A stretch of 64,000 nt of DNA from Klebsiella sp. BIGb0407 (GCF_024807845.1 NZ_JANUEQ010000004.1:124001-188000); one strand, 5' to 3'. Shown: positions 38,531 through 48,108, counted from the first letter of the stretch. Notes: generated by a model not told the origin, from the sequence alone. Program-made: numbers and translations.

Positions 38531-39571
38531 ATGGTGTCGCAAAACCTGATGGAAGAAAGCACTTTGGCAGAGACGAAACCAGACCTGACCATCGGGTTTC
38601 TGCTGATGAACCACTTTACTCTGGCCTCCGTCGCCGGTTTAGTCGAGTCACTACGGTTTGCGGCTGACGAGTCCTTTTCCAGCCGTCAGATATTCTGCCA
38701 CTGGGAGTGGATGACCTGTGATAACCAGCCAGTCACCGCCAGCTGTGGCTTGCCCGTTACCCCTACCGCTGAACTGAATTTTTCGAAACCCTGGGACTAT
38801 TTTGTCCTGGCTGGCGGGCTACTGGAAGAAACTCGAAATCCACCTGCCTGGCTACTGGAAGCGGTCAGAGGTTTACATGCCCACAACATCCCGATAATTA
38901 CCTTATGTAGCGGTGCTTTTATTGCCGGTAATGCCGGTCTGCTCGATGGCCGACGGTGTGCGATTCACTTTACCACCCGGGATGAATTCAAATTACGGTT
39001 TCCCAAAGCGATTCCGGTCATCGATAAAACCTATATTCATGATGGCGGTATCCTCTCTTGTCCTGGCGGAACCGGAATCGATCTGGCTGCTGACCTGATT
39101 CGGCGTCATTGCGGCACGCTGCGTATGCGTAAGGTGCTGAAATATTTACTGGTGGATGAGCCTGGAGAAGAAAAAACGGCGAGTAAAAGGCGAAATACGA
39201 AAGATGAACCAGAGGTTTATGATAACGAACTGGTGCGTAAGGTCATTGATTTTATGAGACATCATCTCGACTCCCCCTTACCTATCCAGGATGTATCCGC
39301 TTTTGCGGAAATACCCGTGCGCCAGCTAAATGCACTTTTTCTTAAAAGTACTGGTGATACTGCCGCCGTCCACTGGCGAAAAATGAGAGTGGTTCATGCC
39401 AGAAAACTGATGTCAGATACCAGTCATAGTATCAATGCTATCGCCACCGCCTGCGGTTTTGCTGATGCCTCACATCTGATAGCGTTGTTTCGTAAACAGT
39501 ATGGTGAAACGCCGAGCTCATATCGAAAGCGTCGGCGTAAAGTGGAACAACTCGTCAAAACCCGGGACTGA
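38531..39571 (+). CDS. GlxA-family AraC-type transcriptional regulator
   Basis: This 346-residue protein has an N-terminal DJ-1/PfpI-like domain (about 18-190), including LCSGAFIAGNAGLLDGRRC and the SCPGGTGIDLAADLI segment, and a C-terminal AraC double helix-turn-helix (about 230-335) with NAIATACGFADASHLIALFR. GlxA-type regulators such as GbdR, CdhR and ArgR activate catabolism of betaine, carnitine or amino acids. It converges on an MFS gene and could serve the downstream amine catabolic genes. Confidence 0.88.
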   Translation: MVSQNLMEESTLAETKPDLTIGFLLMNHFTLASVAGLVESLRFAADESFSSRQIFCHWEWMTCDNQPVTASCGLPVTPTAELNFSKPWDYFVLAGGLLEETRNPPAWLLEAVRGLHAHNIPIITLCSGAFIAGNAGLLDGRRCAIHFTTRDEFKLRFPKAIPVIDKTYIHDGGILSCPGGTGIDLAADLIRRHCGTLRMRKVLKYLLVDEPGEEKTASKRRNTKDEPEVYDNELVRKVIDFMRHHLDSPLPIQDVSAFAEIPVRQLNALFLKSTGDTAAVHWRKMRVVHARKLMSDTSHSINAIATACGFADASHLIALFRKQYGETPSSYRKRRRKVEQLVKTRD

Positions 39572-39576
39572 CAGAA

Positions 39577-40950
39577 TTACTGTTTCACTGACTGATGCGA
39601 CATGCTGCTACAACCTGAAGGGCTCTCGTCCAGAGATGCGGCATCCTCAAGGTTTTTATCGTTAGTTTCTGGTGCCAGGAACCAGGAAACGATCAGGCCA
39701 AAGAAGGTGATCCCCGCCGCTATATACATCGTATGACCAATACCTATGGATTGTAACGATACGGGAACCAGGTAAGTTCCCACCGCAGCGCCAATACGTG
39801 ACATTGATGTACCCACCCCTACGGCTTCTGCGCGGATTTTGGTTGGGAAAATCTCATTCGGATAAACCAGCTGCAATACCTGAGCACCGCCAATAAAGAG
39901 TGCATAAGCGCCAAACAGAACCAGAATAACCAGCGACGGACCATCACTAAAGAAACCAAGCAGTAACAGCGCCAGACCCGACCACAGGAAGCTCTGTAGC
40001 AGTAAGCGGCGACGCCCCATGCTATTCACCAGACAGGTGGCAATAATACAACCCACAACAAACAGCAGCGTTATCGATACCGAACCGTAAGAAGCCCAGC
40101 TACCGCTGATATGTAAGGCTTCGAGAACCTTGGGTGCGAAAGCATAGACCGCAAACACCGGGATAACAGAACAGGTCCAGAAAATAGTGACAAATGCCAT
40201 GCGTTTGCCATATCCCGAAAAGACCAGACTCTTAAATGAAAGTTTACTGTTTTGTGTATGCTCCGGCAGATTCTGCAGACCAAACTCATTGCCGTAAACC
40301 TTCTTAATGATAATTTCAGCCTCTGCATGCCGCCCTTTACTGATTAACCAGCGTGGGGATTCTGGTGTACCCAGTCTGACAATTAATAGTGCCGCACCGA
40401 TAATAGCGGTACTGGCAAGCGCCAGACGCCAGGCATCCTCCCCGCCGAGGTACAGCAGTATTTCACCTACGATATAGGCCGTTGCAGCTCCAGAAAACCA
40501 CAGAATAGTCAGGATAGCCAGGCACGGACCACGATTTTTTTTCGGTAAAAACTCGACTAAAAATGCGGTCGCTACCGGATACTCAATGCCAACGGCGACA
40601 CCGCTGAGAAAACGTAAAATAAAGAGGGTCTCACCGCTTTGAACCCAAAATTGCGCCACAGATGTCACAATAAATAATGTCGGCCCGACAAAATACAGCA
40701 TCTGTCTGCCAAAGCGATCGGTTAGCTTGCCGCCAATAAAGCCACCGAAAAAAATCCCGATTAATGCAGAAGCGGCAATTAATCCTTCCCAGAAGGAGTT
40801 TAATCCCAGAGCAGGAGAAAGCTGAGTCATGGCTACGCCAATAATACTAAGCACATAACCATCGACATAGGAGCCACCGCCAGAACGTACGGTCAATAAT
40901 CGATGAAAGCGATTAAGGGGCACATCTTCAACAGATATTGTATTTGACAT
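39577..40950 (-). CDS. MFS transporter, sugar-porter/organic-acid type
   Basis: This 457-residue protein has 12 predicted helices and MFS signatures GGKLTDRFGRQML (loop 2-3) and PESPRWLISKGRHAEAE (middle). The sequence resembles the NiaP/aromatic-acid side of the sugar-porter family. It ends 6 bp from the GlxA-type regulator stop (convergent). The substrate is unknown, perhaps an organic acid or amine used by the enzymes encoded at 42424-48000. Confidence 0.83.
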   Translation of the reverse strand: MSNTISVEDVPLNRFHRLLTVRSGGGSYVDGYVLSIIGVAMTQLSPALGLNSFWEGLIAASALIGIFFGGFIGGKLTDRFGRQMLYFVGPTLFIVTSVAQFWVQSGETLFILRFLSGVAVGIEYPVATAFLVEFLPKKNRGPCLAILTILWFSGAATAYIVGEILLYLGGEDAWRLALASTAIIGAALLIVRLGTPESPRWLISKGRHAEAEIIIKKVYGNEFGLQNLPEHTQNSKLSFKSLVFSGYGKRMAFVTIFWTCSVIPVFAVYAFAPKVLEALHISGSWASYGSVSITLLFVVGCIIATCLVNSMGRRRLLLQSFLWSGLALLLLGFFSDGPSLVILVLFGAYALFIGGAQVLQLVYPNEIFPTKIRAEAVGVGTSMSRIGAAVGTYLVPVSLQSIGIGHTMYIAAGITFFGLIVSWFLAPETNDKNLEDAASLDESPSGCSSMSHQSVKQ

Positions 40951-41124
40951 TATTTACTCCTGTCTTTTTTGAATACTGTAGGGTATGAGTATTAACAATG
41001 CCATTTGTTATAAACAGAAGTGTTAATCACCTCTTGTTTTATATTCAAGGCAAATATTAATTAAGATTTATAGTTATATAAATAAACTTGTTAATATTAC
41101 CCAGGAATAACCTGGGTAATTTAT

Positions 41125-42045
41125 TTAAACCAGTTTGGATTTCTTCCTGGAAATAACTCCTGTTGATTTAACGCGTGTTGCCCACCAGCATAATAAAGAG
41201 CCGAGACTAACCATAGCTGCCCCCTGCCAGAAATAAATCGTCAATGCCGAATTAAGAATAACTGCGGCCAGCATTGCAGAGACCACGGGGATAAAATAAG
41301 ACGCCGTTGCCAGAACGGTTACATTTCCATGTAAAATCCCGGTGTTCCATGCTGCATATCCAAATCCCATGGCAATGGCTGATAATGCCAGACTAAACCA
41401 TACCCATGCATTAAGCTCAAATTCAGGTTGCGGTGAAAATAAATATTTAACCCATAATACCAGGGCGGTAAGAATAAAAAATAACGTAATGCCATTACTG
41501 CCCTTGGCAATTTTTTGTGTCACGACACAATATATCGCCCAGATAATTGCCCCGCTAAATGCCAGACCATAACTTAATGGATTCGATTGAAGGTTGGCCG
41601 TGATATCCTGAAAAGAAAACCCTTGCTCGCCACCGAGTACACGAAATATTCCGGCGATAGCAATAATAATACCGGGGATTATCCATAAACTGGTTTTTTG
41701 CCTGTTCACAATAACAGAAAGTAATATCGTCATGCTTGGCCAGAGATAATTGACCATGCCCACTTCGATTGCTTGTCTGCCGCTGTCTGAAAAACCCAGA
41801 GAAAGTGACAGGCATAACTCATAACAAACAAATAAAATACTGCCGATTATCAGGTAGCTGAGTGGGAACTGTTTTACCTTCGGGAAGCCAACGGTAAACA
41901 ACAGTAATATGGCACTACAGGTATAAATCATGGCTGCCCCGCCCACCGGGCCAAACCCCTCACTCACACTTTTGATTAACCCGACGATAGCGCTCCATAA
42001 CAGTATCGCTATCAGCCCTATCAGGGTTGCTTTCTTTTGGGTCAT
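41125..42045 (-). CDS. yddG: Aromatic amino-acid exporter, DMT family
   Basis: This 306-residue protein has ten hydrophobic segments and matches YddG: KKATLIGLIAILLWSAIVGL at the start, SEGFGPVGGAAMIYTCSAIL, GRQAIEVGMVNYLWPS and a basic C-terminus. YddG exports aromatic amino acids and some drug-like cations. It diverges from the DapA-family gene across a 378-bp gap. It may be a separate housekeeping unit rather than part of the catabolic set. Confidence 0.87.
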   Translation of the reverse strand: MTQKKATLIGLIAILLWSAIVGLIKSVSEGFGPVGGAAMIYTCSAILLLFTVGFPKVKQFPLSYLIIGSILFVCYELCLSLSLGFSDSGRQAIEVGMVNYLWPSMTILLSVIVNRQKTSLWIIPGIIIAIAGIFRVLGGEQGFSFQDITANLQSNPLSYGLAFSGAIIWAIYCVVTQKIAKGSNGITLFFILTALVLWVKYLFSPQPEFELNAWVWFSLALSAIAMGFGYAAWNTGILHGNVTVLATASYFIPVVSAMLAAVILNSALTIYFWQGAAMVSLGSLLCWWATRVKSTGVISRKKSKLV

Positions 42046-42423
42046 TCCCCTCTACCTCTGCTTATTGGCAGGATATTACAGCTATCCTGCAATCTTGAAT
42101 CTGTTAAATCGACGTTAAATCTTATCATCAAACCTATGCCTCTGAGCGCCGCCTGTAAATACACCTCACATCGTCATTTTCACAATATGTGATCATTATC
42201 TGAAAACAATTATAAAAATACAACACAGAAAAAACATACATAAGTAATTGTTTTTTAATGAAATTAAATTAACATATTGTATTTTTATCCTATTTTTATG
42301 TATTTCCTTTGTATTTTTAATGTATGCAAAAAAAATCCTGATATTGACCATCGAATAAGGACAGGTCAGATTGTTAAAAAACAGTGTCACCGGTTCTGGT
42401 GGTCATTTACTCTGGAGGTTTAC
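42046..42423. promoter_or_regulatory. Divergent gap between yddG and the DapA-family gene
   Basis: The gap is AT-rich with repeated GTATTTTTA-type units near 42278-42320 and TTGTATTTTTAATGTATGCA at about 42309-42328, which shares TGTAT half-sites with elements upstream of the GntR and FAD-oxidoreductase genes. A weak CRP-like TGTGATCATTATCTGA is near 42188. GGAGG precedes the ATG at 42424. Confidence 0.4.
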
Positions 42424-43326
42424 ATGTTCAAATTTGAAGGTATCTATACCCCTGCCATCACCCCTTACGCTGCTGATGGCTCTATTGACTTCCATCATTA
42501 TGAAGAGGTACTGGAGTCGCTGATAGCAGGCGGTGTTCACGGCATTATTATTGGTGGCTCTACCGGTGAATATTATGCTCAGACCCTCGAAGAGCGTCTG
42601 GCTCTGGCAGAACATGCGCGTAAAGTCACACTCGGTCGTCTGCCGCTGATCGTGGGTACTGGCGCTATTCGTACCGAAGATGCGATTGTCTATGCCAGAC
42701 ATGCCCGTGATATTAAAGCTGATGCCATCCTGGTAACCTCGCCTCCTTATGCGCTGCCAACCGAACTTGAGAACGCGCATCACGCTCTGGCCGTCGATCG
42801 GGCCGCCCAATTACCCGTGATGCTTTATAACTATCCGGGCCGTATGGGTATCACCATGGGTGAGACCTATTTCACTGAAGTGAGCCGCTCTCCTAATGTC
42901 ATCGCTATCAAAGAGAGCTCCGGTGACATGAATAATTTGCATCTGCTGGCCTGTAAATTCCCGAATATCGCCCTTTCCTGTGGCTGGGATGACTTAGCGC
43001 TGGAATTCTTTGCCTGGGGAGCACGCAGCTGGGTCTGCGCGGGATCTAACTTTATTCCAGCCGAACATGTCGCTCTGTATCAGGCCTGTGTCGTAGAAAA
43101 AGATTTTGATAAAGGCAGAAAAATCATGGCCGCCATGATGCCACTGATGCATTTCCTTGATGCAGGTAAATTTGTTCAGTCCATTAAATACGGTTGCGAC
43201 TTGAATGGGTTAAACACCGGCCCGGCACGTGCACCATTGCAAAATCTGGACGAGAGTGAAAAAGCGCAGCTGAAAAACGTCATTAATGAAGTCAAACGTA
43301 ATGTGGCTGCGGTTACTGGGGCATAA
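42424..43326 (+). CDS. DapA/N-acetylneuraminate-lyase family Schiff-base aldolase or deaminase
   Basis: This 300-residue TIM-barrel protein has GGSTGEYYAQTLEERL, the tyrosine in MLYNYPGRMG (about 138) and the Schiff-base lysine in VIAIKESSGD (about 166). ATG 42424 with GGAGG is the start, not the longer frame from 42277. The family includes dihydrodipicolinate synthase, keto-acid aldolases and hydroxyproline-pathway deaminases. It is followed 9 bp later by an aldehyde dehydrogenase, so it likely yields an aldehyde or semialdehyde. Biosynthetic DapA is less likely in this context. Confidence 0.83.
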   Translation: MFKFEGIYTPAITPYAADGSIDFHHYEEVLESLIAGGVHGIIIGGSTGEYYAQTLEERLALAEHARKVTLGRLPLIVGTGAIRTEDAIVYARHARDIKADAILVTSPPYALPTELENAHHALAVDRAAQLPVMLYNYPGRMGITMGETYFTEVSRSPNVIAIKESSGDMNNLHLLACKFPNIALSCGWDDLALEFFAWGARSWVCAGSNFIPAEHVALYQACVVEKDFDKGRKIMAAMMPLMHFLDAGKFVQSIKYGCDLNGLNTGPARAPLQNLDESEKAQLKNVINEVKRNVAAVTGA

Positions 43327-43335
43327 GAGGTATTT

Positions 43336-44829
43336 ATGAGCGAAGCACGCACGACACAAGAGTATATCGACCTGGCGCGCAGCCTGTCGTTTCCGACCCG
43401 GGCCTTCATTAATGGGCAGTTCGTCAGCGCTATTAGCGGCAAGACTTTTACCACCACGAATCCTGCAACGGGTGAAACACTGGCCTCTCTCCCTGCCTGC
43501 GATACGGCAGATGTGGATCTTGCGGTTAATGCCGCTCGTGAGGTCTTCTCTCGTGGAGACTGGCGTTATCAGGCGCCGGCTGACCGTAAACAGGTCCTGC
43601 TGAAGCTGGCAGCATTGATAGTACAGGAAGCCGAACAGCTTGCGATACTGGAAAGTCTCGATAGCGGAAAGCCGATAGGTGAATGTCTGGCTGTGGATGT
43701 ACCCGAAACCGCCCATATTTTGAAATGGCATGCGGAAGCTATCGACAAACTCTACGATAGCAGCGCGCCAACCGGTCATGAAACCATGGCGCTGGTGGTA
43801 CGGGAACCTATTGGCGTGGTCGGGTGCGTGCTGCCCTGGAATTTCCCTCTGCTGATGCTGGCCTGGAAAATTGGCCCGGCGCTGGCCGCAGGATGCTCCG
43901 TTATTGTAAAACCAGCAGAACAAACGTCACTGACTACGCTGAGAGTAGCCGAGCTCGCCTTCCAGGCAGGTATTCCTGCTGGAGTACTGAATATTGTCAC
44001 CGGATCGGGCAAAGAGGTGGGAGAACCCATCGGCTTACACCGGGATGTTGATATGGTGAGTTTCACAGGCTCCACCGTCACAGGCCGACGCTTTTTGCGT
44101 TATGCCGCTGACTCTAACCTTAAGAAAGTGGTTCTGGAGTGTGGGGGTAAAAACCCGGCCATTGTCTTCGACGATGTCGAGGATCTGCACAACGTAGCAG
44201 AACACATTCTTAATGGTGCGTTCTGGAATATGGGCGAAAATTGCTCTGCTACTTCCCGACTGCTGGTTCAGGACACCGTAAAAGAAAAGTTACTGGCGAT
44301 TATCAGCCAGAAAATGGCCACCTGGACTCAGGGTGACCCGCTTAACCCGGCTAATCGACTCGGCACTATGATAAGTGACGCTCACTTCCGTAAAGTGAAA
44401 GAGTATCTGGATATTGCCCGTCAGGAAGGACTTTCTATCCTCCACGGGGGTGAGACCGAGCAGGATATCTATGTTCAGCCCACCGTTATCGATAATGTGA
44501 CGCCCGCCAGCGTTCTGTTCCAGGAAGAAATTTTCGGTCCGGTCCTCTGCGTCACAACCTTCAGTGACGAAGACCAGGCAGTAGCGCTGGCCAACGATAC
44601 TTCTTACGGACTGGCCGCTTCGGTTTATACCGATAATCTGCGCAGGGCTATCCGAGTCTCTCGCGAAGTCCGCGCCGGTACAGTCACGGTTAACTGCTTT
44701 GGTGAAGGTGATGCCACAACACCTTTCGGTGGTTATAAGGAGTCTGGTTTTGGCGGAAGAGATAAATCGGTATTTGCCCATGACCAGTACACCGAACTGA
44801 AAACTATCTGGATCGATATTTCGCATTAA
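43336..44829 (+). CDS. NAD(P)-dependent aldehyde dehydrogenase
   Basis: This 497-residue protein has GVVGCVLPWNFPLLMLAWKI, SFTGSTVTGRRF, the catalytic glutamate in VLECGGKNPAIV and the nucleophile cysteine in NMGENCSATSRLLV. It resembles PuuC and other amine-catabolic aldehyde dehydrogenases. It is coupled to the DapA-family gene. It probably oxidises a semialdehyde to a dicarboxylic or amino acid. The FAD oxidoreductase at 46681 would complete an oxidation series. Confidence 0.9.
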   Translation: MSEARTTQEYIDLARSLSFPTRAFINGQFVSAISGKTFTTTNPATGETLASLPACDTADVDLAVNAAREVFSRGDWRYQAPADRKQVLLKLAALIVQEAEQLAILESLDSGKPIGECLAVDVPETAHILKWHAEAIDKLYDSSAPTGHETMALVVREPIGVVGCVLPWNFPLLMLAWKIGPALAAGCSVIVKPAEQTSLTTLRVAELAFQAGIPAGVLNIVTGSGKEVGEPIGLHRDVDMVSFTGSTVTGRRFLRYAADSNLKKVVLECGGKNPAIVFDDVEDLHNVAEHILNGAFWNMGENCSATSRLLVQDTVKEKLLAIISQKMATWTQGDPLNPANRLGTMISDAHFRKVKEYLDIARQEGLSILHGGETEQDIYVQPTVIDNVTPASVLFQEEIFGPVLCVTTFSDEDQAVALANDTSYGLAASVYTDNLRRAIRVSREVRAGTVTVNCFGEGDATTPFGGYKESGFGGRDKSVFAHDQYTELKTIWIDISH

Positions 44830-44839
44830 TTTTACACTA

Positions 44840-44861
44840 CAGCCTACTACTGCGTAGGCTG
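44840..44861 (+). terminator. Hairpin after the aldehyde dehydrogenase gene
   Basis: CAGCCTAC (44840-44847) pairs with GTAGGCTG (44854-44861). There is no clear U-tract. It sits 11 bp after the stop, so it may be a partial terminator before the small ORF. Confidence 0.5.
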
Positions 44862-44879
44862 CTCTATGAGGATGATTTT

Positions 44880-45167
44880 ATGCTCATTACAGAGGCAGAT
44901 AAAAAGGTACATTTTTATTTCTGTATTCTTATGGCTTTAGCGTTATCCAGAAATAATGGCAGATTTAAAACCAATCGACAGAAGAATTCGTTCATTCTTA
45001 AGTGGCTAAAAAATGACGGTACAGAGGGTCATTTTCCCGGCTCAGTAAATAATGAAATTCACTGGCTTAAAAAGAAAATATTACTGAATACGCCGGATAA
45101 CGATCCGGAACCGATGCTGCATTTTATTTACAGAACGGCGCAGACGATACAATTCCCTGCATTTTGA
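44880..45167 (+). CDS. Hypothetical protein, 95 residues
   Basis: The ATG at 44880 is preceded by GAGG. The product is basic, without signal peptide, and contains HFYFCILMALALSRNNG and WLKKKILLNTPDNDPEP. I do not recognise a family. It lies between the aldehyde dehydrogenase and GntR genes on the same strand, after a hairpin, with 315 bp before the next gene. It may be a real accessory gene or a chance frame. Confidence 0.45.
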   Translation: MLITEADKKVHFYFCILMALALSRNNGRFKTNRQKNSFILKWLKNDGTEGHFPGSVNNEIHWLKKKILLNTPDNDPEPMLHFIYRTAQTIQFPAF

Positions 45168-45482
45168 ACGCTAACACCTGTCAGGTAATATCTGCTCTTT
45201 AACATTTCAAGCCAACGCGTTGTCAAATGCCGACGTTGAACGAAGGTCAGGGCCCGCAACATCATGTAAATTTTCGCCACACTGTTTCGATAATAACTCG
45301 ATACAGCTATCTGAAAGTATTAGTATTATTATGATCTCTAATGTGCGATGCCGCACGTCCTGAACATTTTTATTATATTTACCGTATACAAATTGTTGTT
45401 CCAGGTTAACCTTTGAAATACCGATCGTTTACCTATCGATAAACAGACGGAAGTGACTGTGAATAATGCTCAGGAGGGTACG
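45168..45482. promoter_or_regulatory. Upstream region of the GntR/FCD gene
   Basis: The gap contains CGTATACAAA at 45383-45392, resembling the TTGTATACAA-type operator of FCD-subfamily GntR proteins, and AGGAGG at 45472-45477 serving the GTG at 45483. No other feature is supported. Confidence 0.45.
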
Positions 45483-46175
45483 GTGAAAACAGGCAAGGTT
45501 GGACTTTATGAGGACTTAAAAAGGCTCATTCTGACGATGGAACTCGACCCGGATGAGATCCTCGATGAAACAAGTCTAAGTCTCCAGTATGGTCTTTCGC
45601 GAACACCGGTCAGGGAGATCTTTCAGCGTCTGGCGGGAGAAGGCTATCTTGAGATCCTCGAAAAAAGAGGTGTGCGCGTTATTCCCATGAACCACACCAC
45701 TTTACGTAATTTCTTTCTCGTTGCGCCCATGATTTATGCCGCAGTAGGACGTCTGGCGGTGCAAAACTATAAGCCTGCACAGTTAAAGGCACTGAAAGAA
45801 ACGCAAAAGCGATTCCGGAAAGCGGTTCAAACCCAGGACAGTCTTGCCCTGGTGCTGGAAAATAACCGTTTTCACGAAATTATGGGTGAGATGTCCACCA
45901 ATCCCTATCTGCAACCCAGTCTCGGCCGGTTACTTATCGATCACTGCCGGATAGGGCATACATTCTTTCGCCCGCGTGATGAGAATATGCAGAAACGCCT
46001 GTTACTGGCGGCAGAACATCACGATGACTTTATCATCGCGATAGAAGAGCGTAATGAACAGGCCGTTGTCGATCTCGTTTTTGAACACTGGGAACTTTCG
46101 CGTGAAACCATGGAGATCTTTATCGCTCCTCAAGGTTTGCAAGCCGACGACTGGGTGAATTCCACAGAAAACTAA
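45483..46175 (+). CDS. GntR-family regulator with FCD ligand domain
   Basis: This 230-residue protein has a winged helix (about 5-70: YEDLKRLILTMELDPDEILD, then GLSRTPVREIFQRLAGEGYL) and an all-helical FCD domain (about 80-210) with metal-ligand-like NNRFHEIMG and AAEHHDDFIIA. The GTG at 45483 has AGGAGG at ideal spacing and is preferred to GTGs at 45453 and 45459. It lies between the aldehyde dehydrogenase/DapA genes and the FAD oxidoreductase gene and probably regulates them. Confidence 0.87.
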   Translation: MKTGKVGLYEDLKRLILTMELDPDEILDETSLSLQYGLSRTPVREIFQRLAGEGYLEILEKRGVRVIPMNHTTLRNFFLVAPMIYAAVGRLAVQNYKPAQLKALKETQKRFRKAVQTQDSLALVLENNRFHEIMGEMSTNPYLQPSLGRLLIDHCRIGHTFFRPRDENMQKRLLLAAEHHDDFIIAIEERNEQAVVDLVFEHWELSRETMEIFIAPQGLQADDWVNSTEN

Positions 46176-46680
46176 ACGGCATCACCCGCTAATCTCTCTC
46201 TGTATTTCTCTGTTCTCTGGCATGCTGATGTCAGAGACCCGTTCTGTTCTGCTTTTCTCGCCGCATAATATCTTATCTGACAACCCTTTATCTTTGATGC
46301 AGCGTGTGGCTTGAATTTTAATGATTGATCCTATTCAAGAGTTAAAAATACTCAGGACTATTTTTGTATCCGGATCACATTCTTGATACGTTTTGTATAC
46401 ATAAAAAATACACAAGATATACAATAAGACTATTAAAGATAATCGTGACAGGACATCGATATTCACGACTAAAAGAAATATTAATCACATACTGAATTAA
46501 TAGCCGAGCGAAATGAATAATTTAAATATTTATTCATCATGCTTTGCAAATAAAAAACCACTCTTATATTACCCTTATCCAAAAAGGGTAAGGTATTTTT
46601 TCACCGTCAGAATGACATATCAGAAATAGATGAGCGTCACAGACTGGCGGGTTAACAGGTAAATAAACCGGAGCCACTAA
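46176..46680. promoter_or_regulatory. Control region before the FAD oxidoreductase gene
   Basis: A stem-loop at 46214-46237 (TCTCTG/CAGAGA with an inner GCAT/ATGT stem) likely ends the GntR transcript. TTGTATACAT at 46393-46402 and a second GATATACAA around 46416 resemble GntR/FCD operators. TTACCCTT/AAGGGTAA at 46569-46591, followed by a T-run, forms a leader hairpin. Confidence 0.45.
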
Positions 46681-48000
46681 ATGCATAAAATAACTTCACT
46701 ACCTGCCGATGATGCGCTTCCCGGATGGTATCATACCAGTAAACCCCGCCAGCCCTGCCCTTCACATGTCGGGCAAAAACATGCTCGCTGGACGATTGTC
46801 GGAGCAGGACTGACTGGCCTTGCTGCCGCTCGTCAACTGGCACTGAATTATCCTGAAGATGAAATTGTCCTTATTGAAGCCCAGGAAATTGGATTCGGCT
46901 CATCGGGGCGTAACGCGGGTTTTGCTATTGATGTTCCCCATGATATTGGCGCCAAAGACTATATTGGTGATATCAAAACGGCTAACCAGATATTAAAACT
47001 GAATACCCTGGGTCTCGATTATCTGCGGGATATTGTCACTAAAAATAAAATTGAATGTCAGATGACTGAGTCCGGTAAATATCAGGCTGCGGTCGGCGAT
47101 GCTGGTATTGCCGTGCTTGAGGCCTACCGTAGTGGACTTGAAAAAATTGGACGAGAAACCGAAATGATTGAGGAAAAAGATCTCCCCGGGCATATCGGAA
47201 CCTCCTATTATAAAAAGGCCTTATATATTCCAGGCACCGTGCTTTTACAGCCGTCGGCATTAGTCAAAGGGTTAGCGGATACCTTACCCTCCAACGTCAC
47301 GTTATATGAATATACCCCTGTCACCTCAATCAATTACGGTGACAAAATTACCCTGATACATGATAAAGGCAGTATCACGACCGACAAACTTATTCTGGCT
47401 AACAATGCTTTCGCCGCACATTTTGGTTTTCTCAAAGGTCGTCTGCTACCCACCTTCCTGTATGGCAGCCTGACGCGTCCGTTAACCCATGACGAACAGG
47501 CTACGCTCGGTGGAAAACCGGTGTGGGGTGTGATACCCGCCCATCCTTTTGGTAGTACGGTAAGACGTACGGTGGATAACCGTATTCTGATGAGAAACAG
47601 TTTTAGTTTTCAAACGGATGGCCGTCCGCGCGAACATATTTTGCAGAAGTATATCGAAACGCATCGGCAATCATTTTCCCGACGGTTCCCCGGGCTTTCC
47701 GAAGTCGATTTCGAATATTCATGGAGCGGTGCAATTTGTCTGTCAGAAAACCACGAAGGGTTCTTCGGACAGCTCGGGCCGAACGTTTATGGTGCTCTGT
47801 GTTGTAACGGGCTGGGTATCACCAGAGGGACAGCAACCGGTAAATTACTGGCCGATATGATAGCGGGAGAGCGTAATGAACAAATAGACTTCCTGCTATC
47901 GTCGCCGGGACCGAATAAAACACCACCTGAACCTTTCCTTTCCGTTGGCGTAAAATCAGTGCTGAAATGGGGACAATTCCGGGCTGGCATGGAAGTATAA
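46681..48000 (+). CDS. FAD-dependent amine/amino-acid oxidoreductase (DAO/PuuB family)
   Basis: This 439-residue protein has an N-terminal FAD Rossmann motif TIVGAGLTGLAAARQLALNY, FGSSGRNAGFAIDVPHDI, KLILANNAFAAHFGF and a late GALCCNGLGITRGTATG. It fits the family of PuuB and D-amino-acid/sarcosine-type oxidases. It likely oxidises a primary or secondary amine, supplying substrate to the lyase and aldehyde dehydrogenase. CGGAGC precedes the ATG. The substrate is unresolved; polyamine conjugates and hydroxyproline-type compounds are candidates. Confidence 0.85.
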   Translation: MHKITSLPADDALPGWYHTSKPRQPCPSHVGQKHARWTIVGAGLTGLAAARQLALNYPEDEIVLIEAQEIGFGSSGRNAGFAIDVPHDIGAKDYIGDIKTANQILKLNTLGLDYLRDIVTKNKIECQMTESGKYQAAVGDAGIAVLEAYRSGLEKIGRETEMIEEKDLPGHIGTSYYKKALYIPGTVLLQPSALVKGLADTLPSNVTLYEYTPVTSINYGDKITLIHDKGSITTDKLILANNAFAAHFGFLKGRLLPTFLYGSLTRPLTHDEQATLGGKPVWGVIPAHPFGSTVRRTVDNRILMRNSFSFQTDGRPREHILQKYIETHRQSFSRRFPGLSEVDFEYSWSGAICLSENHEGFFGQLGPNVYGALCCNGLGITRGTATGKLLADMIAGERNEQIDFLLSSPGPNKTPPEPFLSVGVKSVLKWGQFRAGMEV

Positions 48001-48011
48001 AATCGTCATTT

Positions 48012-48051
48012 CTCCATCACTTCCTGAGCACCTCTCAGTGAAGTGATGGAG
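48012..48051 (+). terminator. Strong hairpin after the FAD oxidoreductase gene
   Basis: CTCCATCACTTC (48012-48023) pairs with GAAGTGATGGAG (48040-48051) over 12 bases, with inner CTGAG/CTCAG arms extending the stem. It lies 12 bp after the stop. The U-tract is weak. Confidence 0.65.
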
Positions 48052-48092
48052 CCTGAAATATCGCCAGGTAGAGTTGACACACTATTTATTTT

Positions 48093-48108
48093 TGTGAATT
48101 AAATCACA
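48093..48108 (+). promoter_or_regulatory. CRP-binding site of the beta-glucoside operon
   Basis: TGTGA (48093-48097), ATTAAA, TCACA (48104-48108) is an exact match to the CRP consensus. It lies upstream of the antiterminator leader, as expected for a cAMP-CRP-dependent beta-glucoside operon. Confidence 0.75.

Noticed and set aside
42277-42423. N-terminal extension of the DapA-family protein
   Set aside because: The extra 49 residues are not family-like, and GGAGG is correctly placed for the ATG at 42424.
43210-43923. A 237-codon minus-strand ORF
   Set aside because: Antisense to the DapA-family and aldehyde dehydrogenase genes; it reflects their codon bias and has no domain features.
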